From positions 434,001-498,000 of the forward strand of contig CAVQZC010000007.1 in the NCBI GenBank assembly GCA_963718315.1: a DNA stretch of 64,000 nt, given 5' to 3'. The stretch is from CAVQZC01 sp963718315 (GTDB lineage: Bacteria > Actinomycetota > Thermoleophilia > Gaiellales > JAICJC01). The notes beneath the pieces are model-generated. The model saw only the letters and a program-made list of their open reading frames with translations. It made no database searches and was not told the DNA's origin. Position numbers and translations under genes: made by a program. Each line of letters opens with the position of its first letter. Position 1 is the stretch's first letter. Shown here piece by piece: positions 49,240 to 57,553 of the stretch.

Positions 49240-49455
49240 ATGCTGGTGGTGACCAGGAAGTCGGGAGAGCGCGTGATGGTAGGCGATGACGTCGCCGTCG
49301 TCGTCCTCGACATCACGGCCAGCCACGTGCGGCTTGGCATCGAGGCGCCGAAGTCCGTCGCCATCCACCGTGGCGAGGTCTGGGATCAGATCGCCGAGCA
49401 GAACCGGCAGGTAGTGGCCGAGACGCCAGCTCGGCTGCCCGACCCCGCCGAATAG
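49240..49455 (+). CDS. csrA: Carbon storage regulator CsrA
   Basis: A 71-residue RNA-binding translational regulator that masks GGA sites in leaders, classically of flagellin mRNA in Gram-positive bacteria. The match is direct: MLVVTRKSGERVMVGDDVAV at the start, VRLGIEAPKSVAIHRGEVWD with the RNA-binding IHR, and a short tail. TACGAT six bases before the ATG suggests a leaderless mRNA. No FliW or flagellar genes are in view. Confidence 0.93.
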   Translation: MLVVTRKSGERVMVGDDVAVVVLDITASHVRLGIEAPKSVAIHRGEVWDQIAEQNRQVVAETPARLPDPAE

Positions 49456-49494
49456 CGCTCACACTCGGAGCGCACCAGCCGATCACGGGCAGGC

Positions 49495-50133
49495 ATGCCC
49501 GCGCCCGGAACCAGCCACCAGCCCGACCTCGCGCCGATCGCGGTGCGGGCCCTGGCAGCCGCGATCCAGAGCCTGCCGTGGTGCTGGGAGGACGAGATCG
49601 CCGAGCTGGACTGCCGCCCAGAGCTGTCGGTTGCCGACCTCGCCCTGCTGGGCGAGGCGATCCCGATGGCATGGTGGGACATCGTCGGCGCCGAGGACTG
49701 CCGGCGGCTGCTGGCCTGCCTTCACGTGGTTGCCTGGAAGCTCGCCCAGCCGGGCGCTCCGGCGCTCGGCTCCGTTGCCGAGGAGATCTGCGCACACGCC
49801 CTGCTGTGCGAGGCGGAAGATGCCCTACTGGCCTGGGTCGAGACCAAGACGGCGGACGAGCTGCGGGAGATCGCCATCTCGTTCACGGCGCCGGGCGACG
49901 TCGCCCCGGGCTCGCTGTCCGGCACGCTCAGCGACCTGCGCGACGCGCTCTGCACGCTGCCGCATCCGCTGGCCGACGAGGAGCTTCCGTTTGGCCTCGA
50001 CGACCTCACGGTGTTCGACCTGTTCGCCTCGCGGGATAGCGCGCAGGAGACCCACCCGGGCTGCATCTGGGAGCCGCACCTGCTGCCACGCAGCCCGGTG
50101 CAGCAGCGCGGCCGCCGCCAGCGCGTCGTCTAG
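49495..50133 (+). CDS. Hypothetical protein
   Basis: A 212-residue, soluble, mainly helical protein rich in Trp and Cys at the N-terminal side (LAAAIQSLPWCWEDEIAELD; MAWWDIVGAEDCRRLLACLH). The C-terminus is basic (QQRGRRQRVV). No family recognised. It follows csrA by 40 bp on the same strand and converges on an APH-family gene. Confidence 0.6.
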   Translation: MPAPGTSHQPDLAPIAVRALAAAIQSLPWCWEDEIAELDCRPELSVADLALLGEAIPMAWWDIVGAEDCRRLLACLHVVAWKLAQPGAPALGSVAEEICAHALLCEAEDALLAWVETKTADELREIAISFTAPGDVAPGSLSGTLSDLRDALCTLPHPLADEELPFGLDDLTVFDLFASRDSAQETHPGCIWEPHLLPRSPVQQRGRRQRVV

Positions 50134-50138
50134 CTTCC

Positions 50139-51131
50139 TCACTGCAGGTACTCGCCGAGGATCTCCCACGAGGATCGTGTGTCCTCGGTCTCGCCGTGCG
50201 GCCGCCTGAACTCGGCCACGTACTCGCAGATCTCGGCCAGCGCCCAGCGCTCGCGATAGAGCCCGAGGGCCTCCTCGTTCAGGCTGCTGACGCCGGTCGC
50301 CTCGCAGTACTCGCGCCAGCCCGTCCGATCGGCGTCGAGGATTACCCACAGATCGCGCTCGCGCGGCCCGATCAGGGTCGTATCCCAGTCGACCAGGCGG
50401 AGCCTGCCATCCGGCTGCCGGATCAGGTTTGCGCTGTGCGGCTCGCCGTGTGTCACGACCCACGGCTCTGAGTGGTCGCGCACGCGTTGGACGAGCTGGT
50501 CGTAGGCGCGGAGTCGGCCACGGACACCGTCGGCGTTCGCCCGCAGCAGCGCTCGGGCGGGCTCGGCGAAGGGGCCGTGCTCCCACGCCGTGCCGAGGTC
50601 GGCCAGCGCCTCGCCGAGCGCCTCTCGTCCCGCCAGCGCAAAGTCCTCGCGGCGGGGCAGGCCGTGCGGGACGGTCGCGGACGCGGCGTGCAGACGGCCG
50701 ATCAGCCTGGCCACCTGGCGCCGCTGCTCAGGGCGGCCGAACTCACCTGTGCCCTCCGTCGTGCCCTCGACGAAGGCCTCCACACGGATCGCGTAACCAG
50801 GCTCGACCCGGTGCAGGATCGATCCGTCGCGCGACGGGATCGGCGCCTGGACGAACTCCAATCCCGCGTCGCGGAGCGTTACCGCCGTGCGAAATGCCCG
50901 ATCCAGCGCCGCGAAGCCGTCGTCGGGTGAGCGGCCCGTGAGGGCTCCCGCGCCGAGAGCGTCGGCGGTCACGAACCACCGCGAACCGTCGGCGGCGACC
51001 GCCTGCCAGTGGTGGCTGCCGTAGCCGACCGGCAGGTACTCCAGGCGCAGACCATGGATGCCCCAATGACGCGTCAGCGCGTCGGTCAGCGCCGTCCTGT
51101 CGAGATCCCGCGGCTCGGTCTGCACCGGCAC
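50139..51131 (-). CDS. Aminoglycoside-phosphotransferase-family kinase
   Basis: A 330-residue APH-fold kinase. Catalytic loop VVTHGEPHSANLI near residue 228 (the usual Asp position is Glu: HGE in place of HGD), Mg loop LVDWDTTLIGP, and N-lobe VGYGSHHWQAVAADGSRWFV. It resembles the spectinomycin-kinase-like branch, but its substrate is unknown. The C-terminal EICEYVAEFRRPH motif is common in that branch. Diverges from the small HTH gene at 51.2 kb. Confidence 0.8.
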   Translation of the reverse strand: MPVQTEPRDLDRTALTDALTRHWGIHGLRLEYLPVGYGSHHWQAVAADGSRWFVTADALGAGALTGRSPDDGFAALDRAFRTAVTLRDAGLEFVQAPIPSRDGSILHRVEPGYAIRVEAFVEGTTEGTGEFGRPEQRRQVARLIGRLHAASATVPHGLPRREDFALAGREALGEALADLGTAWEHGPFAEPARALLRANADGVRGRLRAYDQLVQRVRDHSEPWVVTHGEPHSANLIRQPDGRLRLVDWDTTLIGPRERDLWVILDADRTGWREYCEATGVSSLNEEALGLYRERWALAEICEYVAEFRRPHGETEDTRSSWEILGEYLQ

Positions 51132-51239
51132 ACGATACGGGGACGCATCCGGGGGCGCCGAGGCTATCGCCCTTTATTGCGCTTTGCAGGGATTTCGCCT
51201 ATCGTCTCCGGCACCCCTCAGGGACGGGAGGTGGGTGCG

Positions 51240-51497
51240 TTGGGCGACGTCGTGTCGTTCCCCAGACACACAGGTACACCCCGCCGGCGGCTGCTGTCCG
51301 AGGCCGTGTTCTGCGACGACCGCAGATTGAGCGACGAGCAGAACCGGGTGCTTCGCTGGCGGCTGAGCCGTCCGCACCGATCCGACGCGGAACTCGCTGC
51401 GATGCTCCGCGTGACCGTCGAGGAGCTGCGCGAAACGGAGGAGGCGGCACTTCGAGCGCTGGGCCTGGACCCAGCGCTCGGGGTAGGCAGCAGCTAG
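51240..51497 (+). CDS. Small sigma-region-4-like HTH protein
   Basis: An 85-residue protein with a helix-turn-helix like sigma factor region 4 or LuxR-type domains (LSDEQNRVLRWRLSRPHRSD; AELAAMLRVTVEELRETEEA) and no region 2. TTG 51240 after GGGAGGTGG is the best start; a GTG nine bases earlier is possible. Its stop overlaps the converging EamA gene by four bases. Target unknown. Confidence 0.6.
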   Translation: MGDVVSFPRHTGTPRRRLLSEAVFCDDRRLSDEQNRVLRWRLSRPHRSDAELAAMLRVTVEELRETEEAALRALGLDPALGVGSS

Positions 51498-52483
51498 GTG
51501 CGAGTGTTCCGGCGGTCGCGCGCCCGCACCCGGACGGGACGCGTTGCCGCCTGGTAGCGGCGCGCGATCGGCTGCCGCGGCATGCGGCGAGGGACGGTGC
51601 GGCGTGGGGGATGGGTCTGCGGACGGGCGTGGCTGGGCGTGGCCGTCGCATGCCTTCGGGTCTCGAGGACGACCGCCGCCAGGATCGCCGCCCCGCCTGC
51701 CAGCTCGACCGGGCCCAAGTGCGAGCCCAGAAACCACCACGCCAGCGTGCCGGTGACCAGCGCCTCGTTGAGACCGATCGACGTGGCCACCGTCGGCACC
51801 AGCCGCGGCTGCGACCACCAGGAGAGGAGTCCGGCCGGCACGAAACAACAGACGGTGATCGCGGCCACGACCACCACGTCATGGGCCGACGGAGGCGCGA
51901 GGTAGAGGCTGGGCAGGAATACGAGGCCGCAGACGCCGTTCGAGAGGGCCGAGTTCCAGGCGGCGGTCGCCTTGCCGCCGTGCCGGTTGACCAGGGTGGC
52001 GTTGAGCGCCACTGCCGCCGCTGAGAGCAGTGCCAGACCGACTCCAAGCAGGACGTGCGGCGATACGCCGCCGAGCTCTCCACCCAGCACTCCTGAGCCG
52101 CTGCCCGCGACCAGCAGGCCGAGGATCGAGGCGGTCACCAGGTCGAGCTTGCGCCGACCGCGGGCAAGCGCCGCGCAGACGAGGATCACCGGAGCCGTCA
52201 GGTGGAGCGCCGCAGCGAGCGCGGGCGGCGCCATCGACAGGCTCGTGTAGTACGAGACCGAGATCACGGCACTGCAGAGGCCGATGACTGCCAGCCAGCG
52301 CGTGTCGGCCTGACGCCGGCGCGTGCCCCTGCCGGCGGCGATCAGGAGCATGATCGGCGACTGGACGAGACAGTTGACCGCGATCAGGGTGGCGGGGTTC
52401 ATGTGGAGCCCCGCAACCGCCGCGCCGGCGGTGCCCCAGAAGAGGGTGCAGAGAAAGCTGGCGACGATCGGGCGGGCAGGCAC
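51494..52483 (-). CDS. EamA/DMT-family transporter
   Basis: A membrane transporter of about 330 residues with ten helices in two EamA repeats (IVASFLCTLFWGTAGAAVAG; VSYYTSLSMAPPALAAALHL; then LSAAAVALNATLVNRHGGKA and LNEALVTGTLAWWFLGSHLG). The C-terminal tail of about 50 residues is strongly basic (RRTVPRRMPRQPIARRYQAA), which is unusual for the family. GTG 52483 gives the expected N-terminus; GTG 52594 is an alternative. Probably exports or imports small metabolites. Confidence 0.8.
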   Translation of the reverse strand: MPARPIVASFLCTLFWGTAGAAVAGLHMNPATLIAVNCLVQSPIMLLIAAGRGTRRRQADTRWLAVIGLCSAVISVSYYTSLSMAPPALAAALHLTAPVILVCAALARGRRKLDLVTASILGLLVAGSGSGVLGGELGGVSPHVLLGVGLALLSAAAVALNATLVNRHGGKATAAWNSALSNGVCGLVFLPSLYLAPPSAHDVVVVAAITVCCFVPAGLLSWWSQPRLVPTVATSIGLNEALVTGTLAWWFLGSHLGPVELAGGAAILAAVVLETRRHATATPSHARPQTHPPRRTVPRRMPRQPIARRYQAATRPVRVRARDRRNTRT

Positions 52484-53165
52484 CCTGTGGGTAGTCGTCC
52501 AGCCGACGTCGCCCTTGTGTTGCGCTTGCGTGAACCGTGTGGCGCAGCGCGGAGGGGAGAGATAGTCCAGCGGGGGCCGCCCCGGCCCGCTCACCAAAGA
52601 CTGTCGAGGCGACCCCCACAACGACCATTAGCGAGCTCGACTCTTCAGGTCGTTTGACGCACTGATCGGCGGCACATATCAGTTCTCGGCGGATGATCCG
52701 CGTGCGGCTCTCCCGGTCACCGAACACCCCGATCGCTCGTGAGAGACGCGGCGGTGCTCGCGGGTCTGCCACAGGATTGCCGACCGAGGAGCGCGACGTC
52801 GACCTGGCTCGCCGACTGGTCTGACGCGCTGCGCTCCGGCGTCCTGCTCAGCGGGTGCGGGGATCTGGTGCCCCGCTCGCCCGGTCCGGTGGAACCTCCG
52901 AGCTTGCCATGCCCCGACCCTAGCACGGGGCCGTGGCGGTCGCTACTTCCGGGCCGGCCGATTGGCCGCGGCATGCAGCCTCTTCCAGGCCTCCCCAGAA
53001 TCGGGGAGGGGGCGCCACGGTTTGAGGCAGTGCAGATCACCGGAACGCAGGCTGGGACCCAGCAGTTCGGTGATCCTGCTGTCGCTCTGACGGGCGATGT
53101 ATGTGCTGTCCGACCAATCAGCTTGGCGTGCCGCCGGCTGGCCGCCGAAGAGGAGACCCGCGACG
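52484..53165. other. Regulatory stretch before the WhiG/FliA-like sigma gene
   Basis: About 680 bp without a convincing gene, shorter if the EamA gene starts at 52594. It contains CCTCCCC..GGGGAGG (52990-52996 with 53003-53009) and a long compound hairpin at 53035-53075. A TTGACG at about 52654 is the only -35-like word noted. Confidence 0.45.
53035..53075 (+). promoter_or_regulatory. Compound hairpin in the leader of the sigma gene
   Basis: GATCACCGGAAC (53035-53046) pairs with GTTCGGTGATC (53065-53075) with one bulged base. Inside, GCTGGG-A-CCCAGC (53051-53063) pairs perfectly. It lies 90 bp before the sigma start and could attenuate it or bind a regulator. Confidence 0.5.
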
Positions 53166-53978
53166 ATGACCACCCGCCCCGAAGACCGCATCAACGACGA
53201 TGCTGCAACGCAGCTCTGGCGGGCGTGGGCCGAGCACGGCGACGTCAAGAGCCGCGACCGGCTCGTGCTGTCCTACGCGCCGATGGTCAAGTACCTGGCG
53301 ACGCGCAAGGTGCGGGAGCTGCCCAGCCACATCGCGCTGGACGACCTCGTCTCGGCCGGGCTGATCGGCTTGATGCAGGCCGCCGACCGCTACAACCCCG
53401 ACAAGGGCGCGACGTTCGAGCAGTTCGCCTGGACGCGCGTGTCAGGGGCGATCACCGATGAGATCCGCCGCGGCGACTTCGCTCCTCGGAGCCTGCGCCG
53501 AGCCGCGCGTGAGATGCGCGAGGCGGAGCGTGCGGTGCAGCAGAAGACCGGGCAGGAGCCGACGCCCGAGCGAGTGGCGACCGAGACCGGAGGCACGCTG
53601 ACTCCCGAGAAGATCGTGCAGATCCGGGAGGACGTCGCCCGGGCGAACACCACGTCGCTCAACAAATCGGCCGGGAACCAGGACGATCCGACGCTGGAGA
53701 TCATCGACATCCTCGAGGCCAACGGCACCGGTATGGACGACCACGTTGTCGGCCGCGAGCGGATGGAGGTGCTGCAGGAGGCGATCGGCAGGCTGTCCGA
53801 GCGCGAGCAGACCATCGTCAAGCTCGTCTTCGTCGACGAGATGCCCGGCCGCGTCGTGGCGCCGATGCTGGGCATCACCGAGAGCCGCGTGTCACAGATC
53901 GGCGCAGATATCCGCCGCAAGCTGCAGCGCGAGCTCGAGCGGTACGAGCGGGGCACCGCCACGCTCGCCGCGGCCTGA
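53166..53978 (+). CDS. Sigma factor of the FliA/WhiG family
   Basis: A 270-residue sigma-28-type factor. Region 2 reads LVLSYAPMVKYLATRKVREL and FEQFAWTRVSGAITDEIRRG with the FAPRSLRR segment typical of FliA/WhiG. Region 3 follows (EAERAVQQKTGQEPTPERVA), and region 4 is LSEREQTIVKLVFVDEMPGR with ITESRVSQIGADIRRKL. Such sigmas drive flagellar genes in swimmers and sporulation genes in Streptomyces, where RsiG plus c-di-GMP blocks WhiG. GAGGAG lies about ten bases before the ATG. An intrinsic terminator follows. Confidence 0.88.
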   Translation: MTTRPEDRINDDAATQLWRAWAEHGDVKSRDRLVLSYAPMVKYLATRKVRELPSHIALDDLVSAGLIGLMQAADRYNPDKGATFEQFAWTRVSGAITDEIRRGDFAPRSLRRAAREMREAERAVQQKTGQEPTPERVATETGGTLTPEKIVQIREDVARANTTSLNKSAGNQDDPTLEIIDILEANGTGMDDHVVGRERMEVLQEAIGRLSEREQTIVKLVFVDEMPGRVVAPMLGITESRVSQIGADIRRKLQRELERYERGTATLAAA

Positions 53979-53997
53979 CCCAACCGGGAACGCGCCC

Positions 53998-54029
53998 GAC
54001 CGGGGTAGCCCTCGGTCAGCGGCCTTTTT
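53998..54029 (+). terminator. Rho-independent terminator
   Basis: GACCGGGG-TAG-CCC-T-CGGTC stem (53998-54017), then TTTTT at 54025-54029, 20 bases after the sigma stop. Confidence 0.65.
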
Positions 54030-54105
54030 CTTCAACTTGTCATAACCATGATTATCGAGTGTGGCGAGGGGAGGCCGGCCCAGCAGATGACGCTGAGGTG
54101 CTCGA

Positions 54106-54894
54106 TCAGAGCCCGAAGACGACCACGTTGGCCTCGTCGGCGGTATCGGTCTGGAGCTGGCCGCCGGCCGCCGCGTCGGGGTAGATGTTGAGATAGTAGG
54201 TGCCCGCAGGCAACGTCAGGAAGGCGATCGCGGTCTGCAGGTTCGTGTGGCTGTTCACCTGGCTCGCGAAGCCGTACATCGCCAGCGATTGGACATCGTT
54301 GCCGGTCGTACACGGAAAGTCGGGACACATGATCACGTCCTCGGAGATGTTGCCGGGAGTCGCGCGCCACCCCGATGAGGTCGAGAACTCAAGGAGCGGC
54401 CCACCGTCCGTCACGAACGAACCGATCGCGCCCGAGTAGGGAAAGCCACCGGAGGCCACGGTGTTGGTCAGCTCCTGCATGTTGCTGAACGCGCTGCAGC
54501 CCGGCGTTCCGCTCGTCGCGATCGAGGTCATCGCCTGACCCGCCGCGCAGGCTCCGGCGACGCGGCGTTGAAGCTGCGAGGAGTTCAGGTTGTCCAGAAG
54601 GTCGGCGTTGAGGTTCGCCACCTTGGTCTTCGAGTTGGTGGTGAACGGCGGGTTGCCGGCCGCCGACTTCAGGCCGAGCGGGGTCGCCGTAGGGTCGGCC
54701 GAGGTGTTGGTGATCTGCAGGGCCTTTCCAGCCTCGTTGGCGGTCAGCGCGGACTGGCTGGTGGCGGTGTTCGGCTGGCCGAGCACGAAGCTGCCGCCGG
54801 TGGCGGCGATGGCGGTACCTGACAGTGCCACGCACAGCGCGACCAACGCGACGACCATTGCAGGCGACGGCAGTCGCCGGGTGAAGCGAGCCAT
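54106..54894 (-). CDS. Secreted hypothetical protein
   Basis: A 262-residue exported protein. Its signal peptide LPSPAMVVALVALCVALSGT is of the form found again and again in Solirubrobacterales and relatives. It then has SKTKVANLNADLLDNLNSSQ, a short motif common in phage-tail-like or surface proteins of this group, and a C-terminal beta domain (IAFLTLPAGTYYLNIYPDAA). Probably a surface protein. No enzyme motif is seen. Confidence 0.7.
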   Translation of the reverse strand: MARFTRRLPSPAMVVALVALCVALSGTAIAATGGSFVLGQPNTATSQSALTANEAGKALQITNTSADPTATPLGLKSAAGNPPFTTNSKTKVANLNADLLDNLNSSQLQRRVAGACAAGQAMTSIATSGTPGCSAFSNMQELTNTVASGGFPYSGAIGSFVTDGGPLLEFSTSSGWRATPGNISEDVIMCPDFPCTTGNDVQSLAMYGFASQVNSHTNLQTAIAFLTLPAGTYYLNIYPDAAAGGQLQTDTADEANVVVFGL

Positions 54895-54969
54895 GATTCC
54901 CCTTCCCTGGTGAGCGGAATCGCGAGATCCTATGGCACCTCGTGACCCGCTGCTGCGTGGGTCAGAGAA

Positions 54970-55938
54970 TCAGGCCGGCTTAGCGGGCACTGCGTCGCCG
55001 TCCGGCACCGGGGGCACGCCCGTGCGCCACGGCAGCCGCCGCAGCATGACGGCCATGCAGATGCCGCCGACGATCACGTTGAACAGCGTGACCGTGAACT
55101 GCATGCCCACGCTGAACGCCAGCACCGCGGAGCTGGTCGCCAGGTTCCGCAGGCCGTACACGAGCAGCGCCTGCTGCGGGCCTGCGCCGCCGGGCGTGAA
55201 CGGGATGGCCGTCGAGATGCTGGCGATGCAGAGCGCGAAGGCGGCGTCCAGGACCCCGCCGCCGATGTGGAAGGCCCTCATGAACGCGTACATCGAGGCG
55301 ACGCGCACGCACCATCCCAGCGCCTGCAGCGACACCACTTCGCGGAGATACCGCTTCGGCGTACGGAGGATCGCCAGGCCGGCCTCGACCCGCTCCCAGA
55401 ACCGGGTGACGTGGTGCTCGATCCAGGCAAACCAGAGGCCGCCTGCGATCATCAACAGTGCGATCACCGTCAGGAACGCCCCTGAGTGGTCGGCGAAGAA
55501 CGTCCACTCAAAGGAGTTCAGGCTGGACAGATCAGGGACCGAGGGCAGCACGCCGGCGGTCGCCGCCCAGGCCAGCAGGATGGCGCCCACGACCACGTCG
55601 AACAGCGTCTCGGCGATCAGGCTGGTCGTGATGGTGGTGTACGGCGCGTCCTTCAGCTCACGGTGGCTGAGGTAGATCTTCATCACGTCGCCGCCGCGCG
55701 CCGGCGCGATGCTGTTGATGCCGACGCCGGCCAGGTACGCGCCGGCCACTGGCCGCCAGCGGACGCGGTTGTTGGGAAGCGCCGCCCGGAGGATGTTCCG
55801 CCAGGCCAACGAGCGCAGGAGCAGGTTGGCAAGGTGAAGGGCCAGCCCCACGGCCAACATGCCGAACCCCACCTGGGACAGGTGGTTACCGAACGCGACA
55901 GTCGCGTTCCAGAACGCCTGCAGAGAGTCCACCCCCAA
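54970..55938 (-). CDS. Lysylphosphatidylglycerol-synthase-TM/UPF0104-type membrane protein
   Basis: A 322-residue membrane protein with about eight helices of the flippase-like UPF0104/AglD group. GVGINSIAPARGGDVMKIYL carries the conserved PARGGD segment, and FTPGGAGPQQALLVYGL the PGGxG loop. The catalytic domain of MprF is absent. These proteins probably move a lipid-linked substrate. It converges on nothing nearby; rpoD follows upstream on the same strand. Confidence 0.8.
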   Translation of the reverse strand: MGVDSLQAFWNATVAFGNHLSQVGFGMLAVGLALHLANLLLRSLAWRNILRAALPNNRVRWRPVAGAYLAGVGINSIAPARGGDVMKIYLSHRELKDAPYTTITTSLIAETLFDVVVGAILLAWAATAGVLPSVPDLSSLNSFEWTFFADHSGAFLTVIALLMIAGGLWFAWIEHHVTRFWERVEAGLAILRTPKRYLREVVSLQALGWCVRVASMYAFMRAFHIGGGVLDAAFALCIASISTAIPFTPGGAGPQQALLVYGLRNLATSSAVLAFSVGMQFTVTLFNVIVGGICMAVMLRRLPWRTGVPPVPDGDAVPAKPA

Positions 55939-55970
55939 AGTGTGCCACCGGCGGTCGCCGGTGAAACGTT

Positions 55971-57017
55971 CTAGTCCGCGCCGGGGAGGAAGTCCTTCAG
56001 CGTCGGGTTCTTGGTTTCAAGCTCGCGCAACGCGCGGGTCTCGATCTGGCGTACCCGCTCGCGGGTGACGCCAATCTCCGTCCCGACCTGCTCGAGCGTG
56101 GCCGGCTCGCGGTCGCCGAGGCCAAACCGCGCCTCCAGCACCCGCCGCGTCCGCTCGTTGAGCGACTCCAGGGCCTCGCGCAGCTGGGCGTGACGCTCCG
56201 TGCCTGCGACCTGGTCGTCCGGGCGCTGGACGTTCATGTCCTCGACCATGTCGGCGAACATCGACTCGCCGTCACCGACAGGCGCCTCGAGAGACACCGG
56301 ATCCGTGATGATCCGCTGCAGCTCCATCACCCGCTCGACCGGGATCTCCAGCTCGGCCGCCAGCTCGCTGGGAAGCGGGTCGCGGCCCAGCGTCTGGGTC
56401 AGCTTGCGGTTTGCCCGGTGCAGCTTCTTGACCACGTCGAGGACGTGCAGCGGCAGCCGGATGGTGCGCCCCTGGTCGGCGATCGCGCGCGACATCGACT
56501 GGCGGATCCACCAGGTGGCGTAGGTCGAAAGCTTGTAGCCACGCTGGTAGTCGAACTTCTCGACCGCTCGCATCAGGCCCAGGTTGCCCTCCTGGATGAG
56601 GTCGAGCAGCGGGACACCGGAGGCGGAGTACGCGCGGGCCATGCTGATGACGAGGCGAAGGTTGCACTCGATCAGCCGGTCCTTCGCCGCCTGGTCGCCG
56701 AGATCTTTCCGGCGGGCCAGATCGAGCTCCTCGGCGTGCGTCAGCAGCGCGCCGTCTCCGATCTGGCGGACATAGGTATGCAGCAGATCAACTGCCGGCG
56801 CAGAGACCTCACCGACCTCGACCTCCTCAGCATCAGGAGTGTCGAGTGCGGCTTCGGCTCCGCCGGCGGGCTTCTGCTCGTCGTCGATCGGACCTTGGCT
56901 CACTGGCGTGTCAATCCCTCGGATGGTGCTTTCCGGCCCCCCATCGGGCCCGTGTGCCAGAAGATCGGCCTGGGACGCTCCACTCTTGAGGGGGAAATCA
57001 CCCGTGCCCGTATGCAC
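55971..57017 (-). CDS. rpoD: Principal (group 1/2) RNA polymerase sigma factor
   Basis: About 348 residues. Region 1.2 (LLHTYVRQIGDGALLTHAEE), region 2 (RLVISMARAYSASGVPLLDL; IQEGNLGLMRAVEKFDYQRG; STYATWWIRQSMSRAIADQG; RTIRLPLHVLD), region 3, and region 4 (LEQVGTEIGVTRERVRQIET) are complete. The frame is open to 57176, but that would overlap the divergent gene at 57101. I chose GTG 57017 as the start that leaves an 83-bp promoter gap. The N-terminal acidic extension is short. HrdB-like or a group-2 paralogue cannot be told apart here. Confidence 0.85.
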   Translation of the reverse strand: MHTGTGDFPLKSGASQADLLAHGPDGGPESTIRGIDTPVSQGPIDDEQKPAGGAEAALDTPDAEEVEVGEVSAPAVDLLHTYVRQIGDGALLTHAEELDLARRKDLGDQAAKDRLIECNLRLVISMARAYSASGVPLLDLIQEGNLGLMRAVEKFDYQRGYKLSTYATWWIRQSMSRAIADQGRTIRLPLHVLDVVKKLHRANRKLTQTLGRDPLPSELAAELEIPVERVMELQRIITDPVSLEAPVGDGESMFADMVEDMNVQRPDDQVAGTERHAQLREALESLNERTRRVLEARFGLGDREPATLEQVGTEIGVTRERVRQIETRALRELETKNPTLKDFLPGAD

Positions 57018-57100
57018 GCGGGTCGACTTGCGATGTTTCCGGTGTGTGTTAGCACCAGCGGGGGATGTGCCGACCGCCGGCCTGGCCGACAACTCGATCG

Positions 57101-57523
57101 ATGATTCAACCTCGTTTCGAGCCGCCCCGGGCGCTGTGCGAAGACGAACAGCAGCGGGTCCGCCGGTCATGCTCACATGCGCTCGTGCCCGACCAGCCTG
57201 CCGCGTCGGGCTACCGCTACGTCGACCTTGGCGGCGAGATGCCGCCGATGTACGTGCGCCGGTTCTCGCTCGGGGAACGGAGCGCGGCGGTCACCCTGCA
57301 CGCGCCGATCGAGCTGACGGACGGCGACGAGGCCGAGCGCGGCGCGCCGGCACTCGCGCGGGCGGTGCTCAGCATCGGTCCGCGGCTGGTTGCCTGGGAC
57401 GAGATGCTCGCCCTCGACCTGCACCCGGGCGAGTCGATGCTGCTCGCGCGAGCGGCCCTCGACGCGCTGCTCGACCTGACGCTGATCGACGGCGGCGCCT
57501 GCCCGGTCTGCGCTGCAGGCTAG
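57101..57523 (+). CDS. Hypothetical protein
   Basis: A 140-residue soluble protein with a CxxC near the end (GGACPVCAAG) and an acidic middle. The pattern YVDLGGEMPPMYVRRFSLGE, then LALDLHPGESMLLARAALDA, looks conserved-hypothetical. It diverges from rpoD and converges on the repeat protein at 57.55 kb. The longer frame upstream is inside rpoD. Confidence 0.6.
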   Translation: MIQPRFEPPRALCEDEQQRVRRSCSHALVPDQPAASGYRYVDLGGEMPPMYVRRFSLGERSAAVTLHAPIELTDGDEAERGAPALARAVLSIGPRLVAWDEMLALDLHPGESMLLARAALDALLDLTLIDGGACPVCAAG

Positions 57524-57553
57524 CCGCGCCCCGCAGGCAGAACTCGGAGCTTC

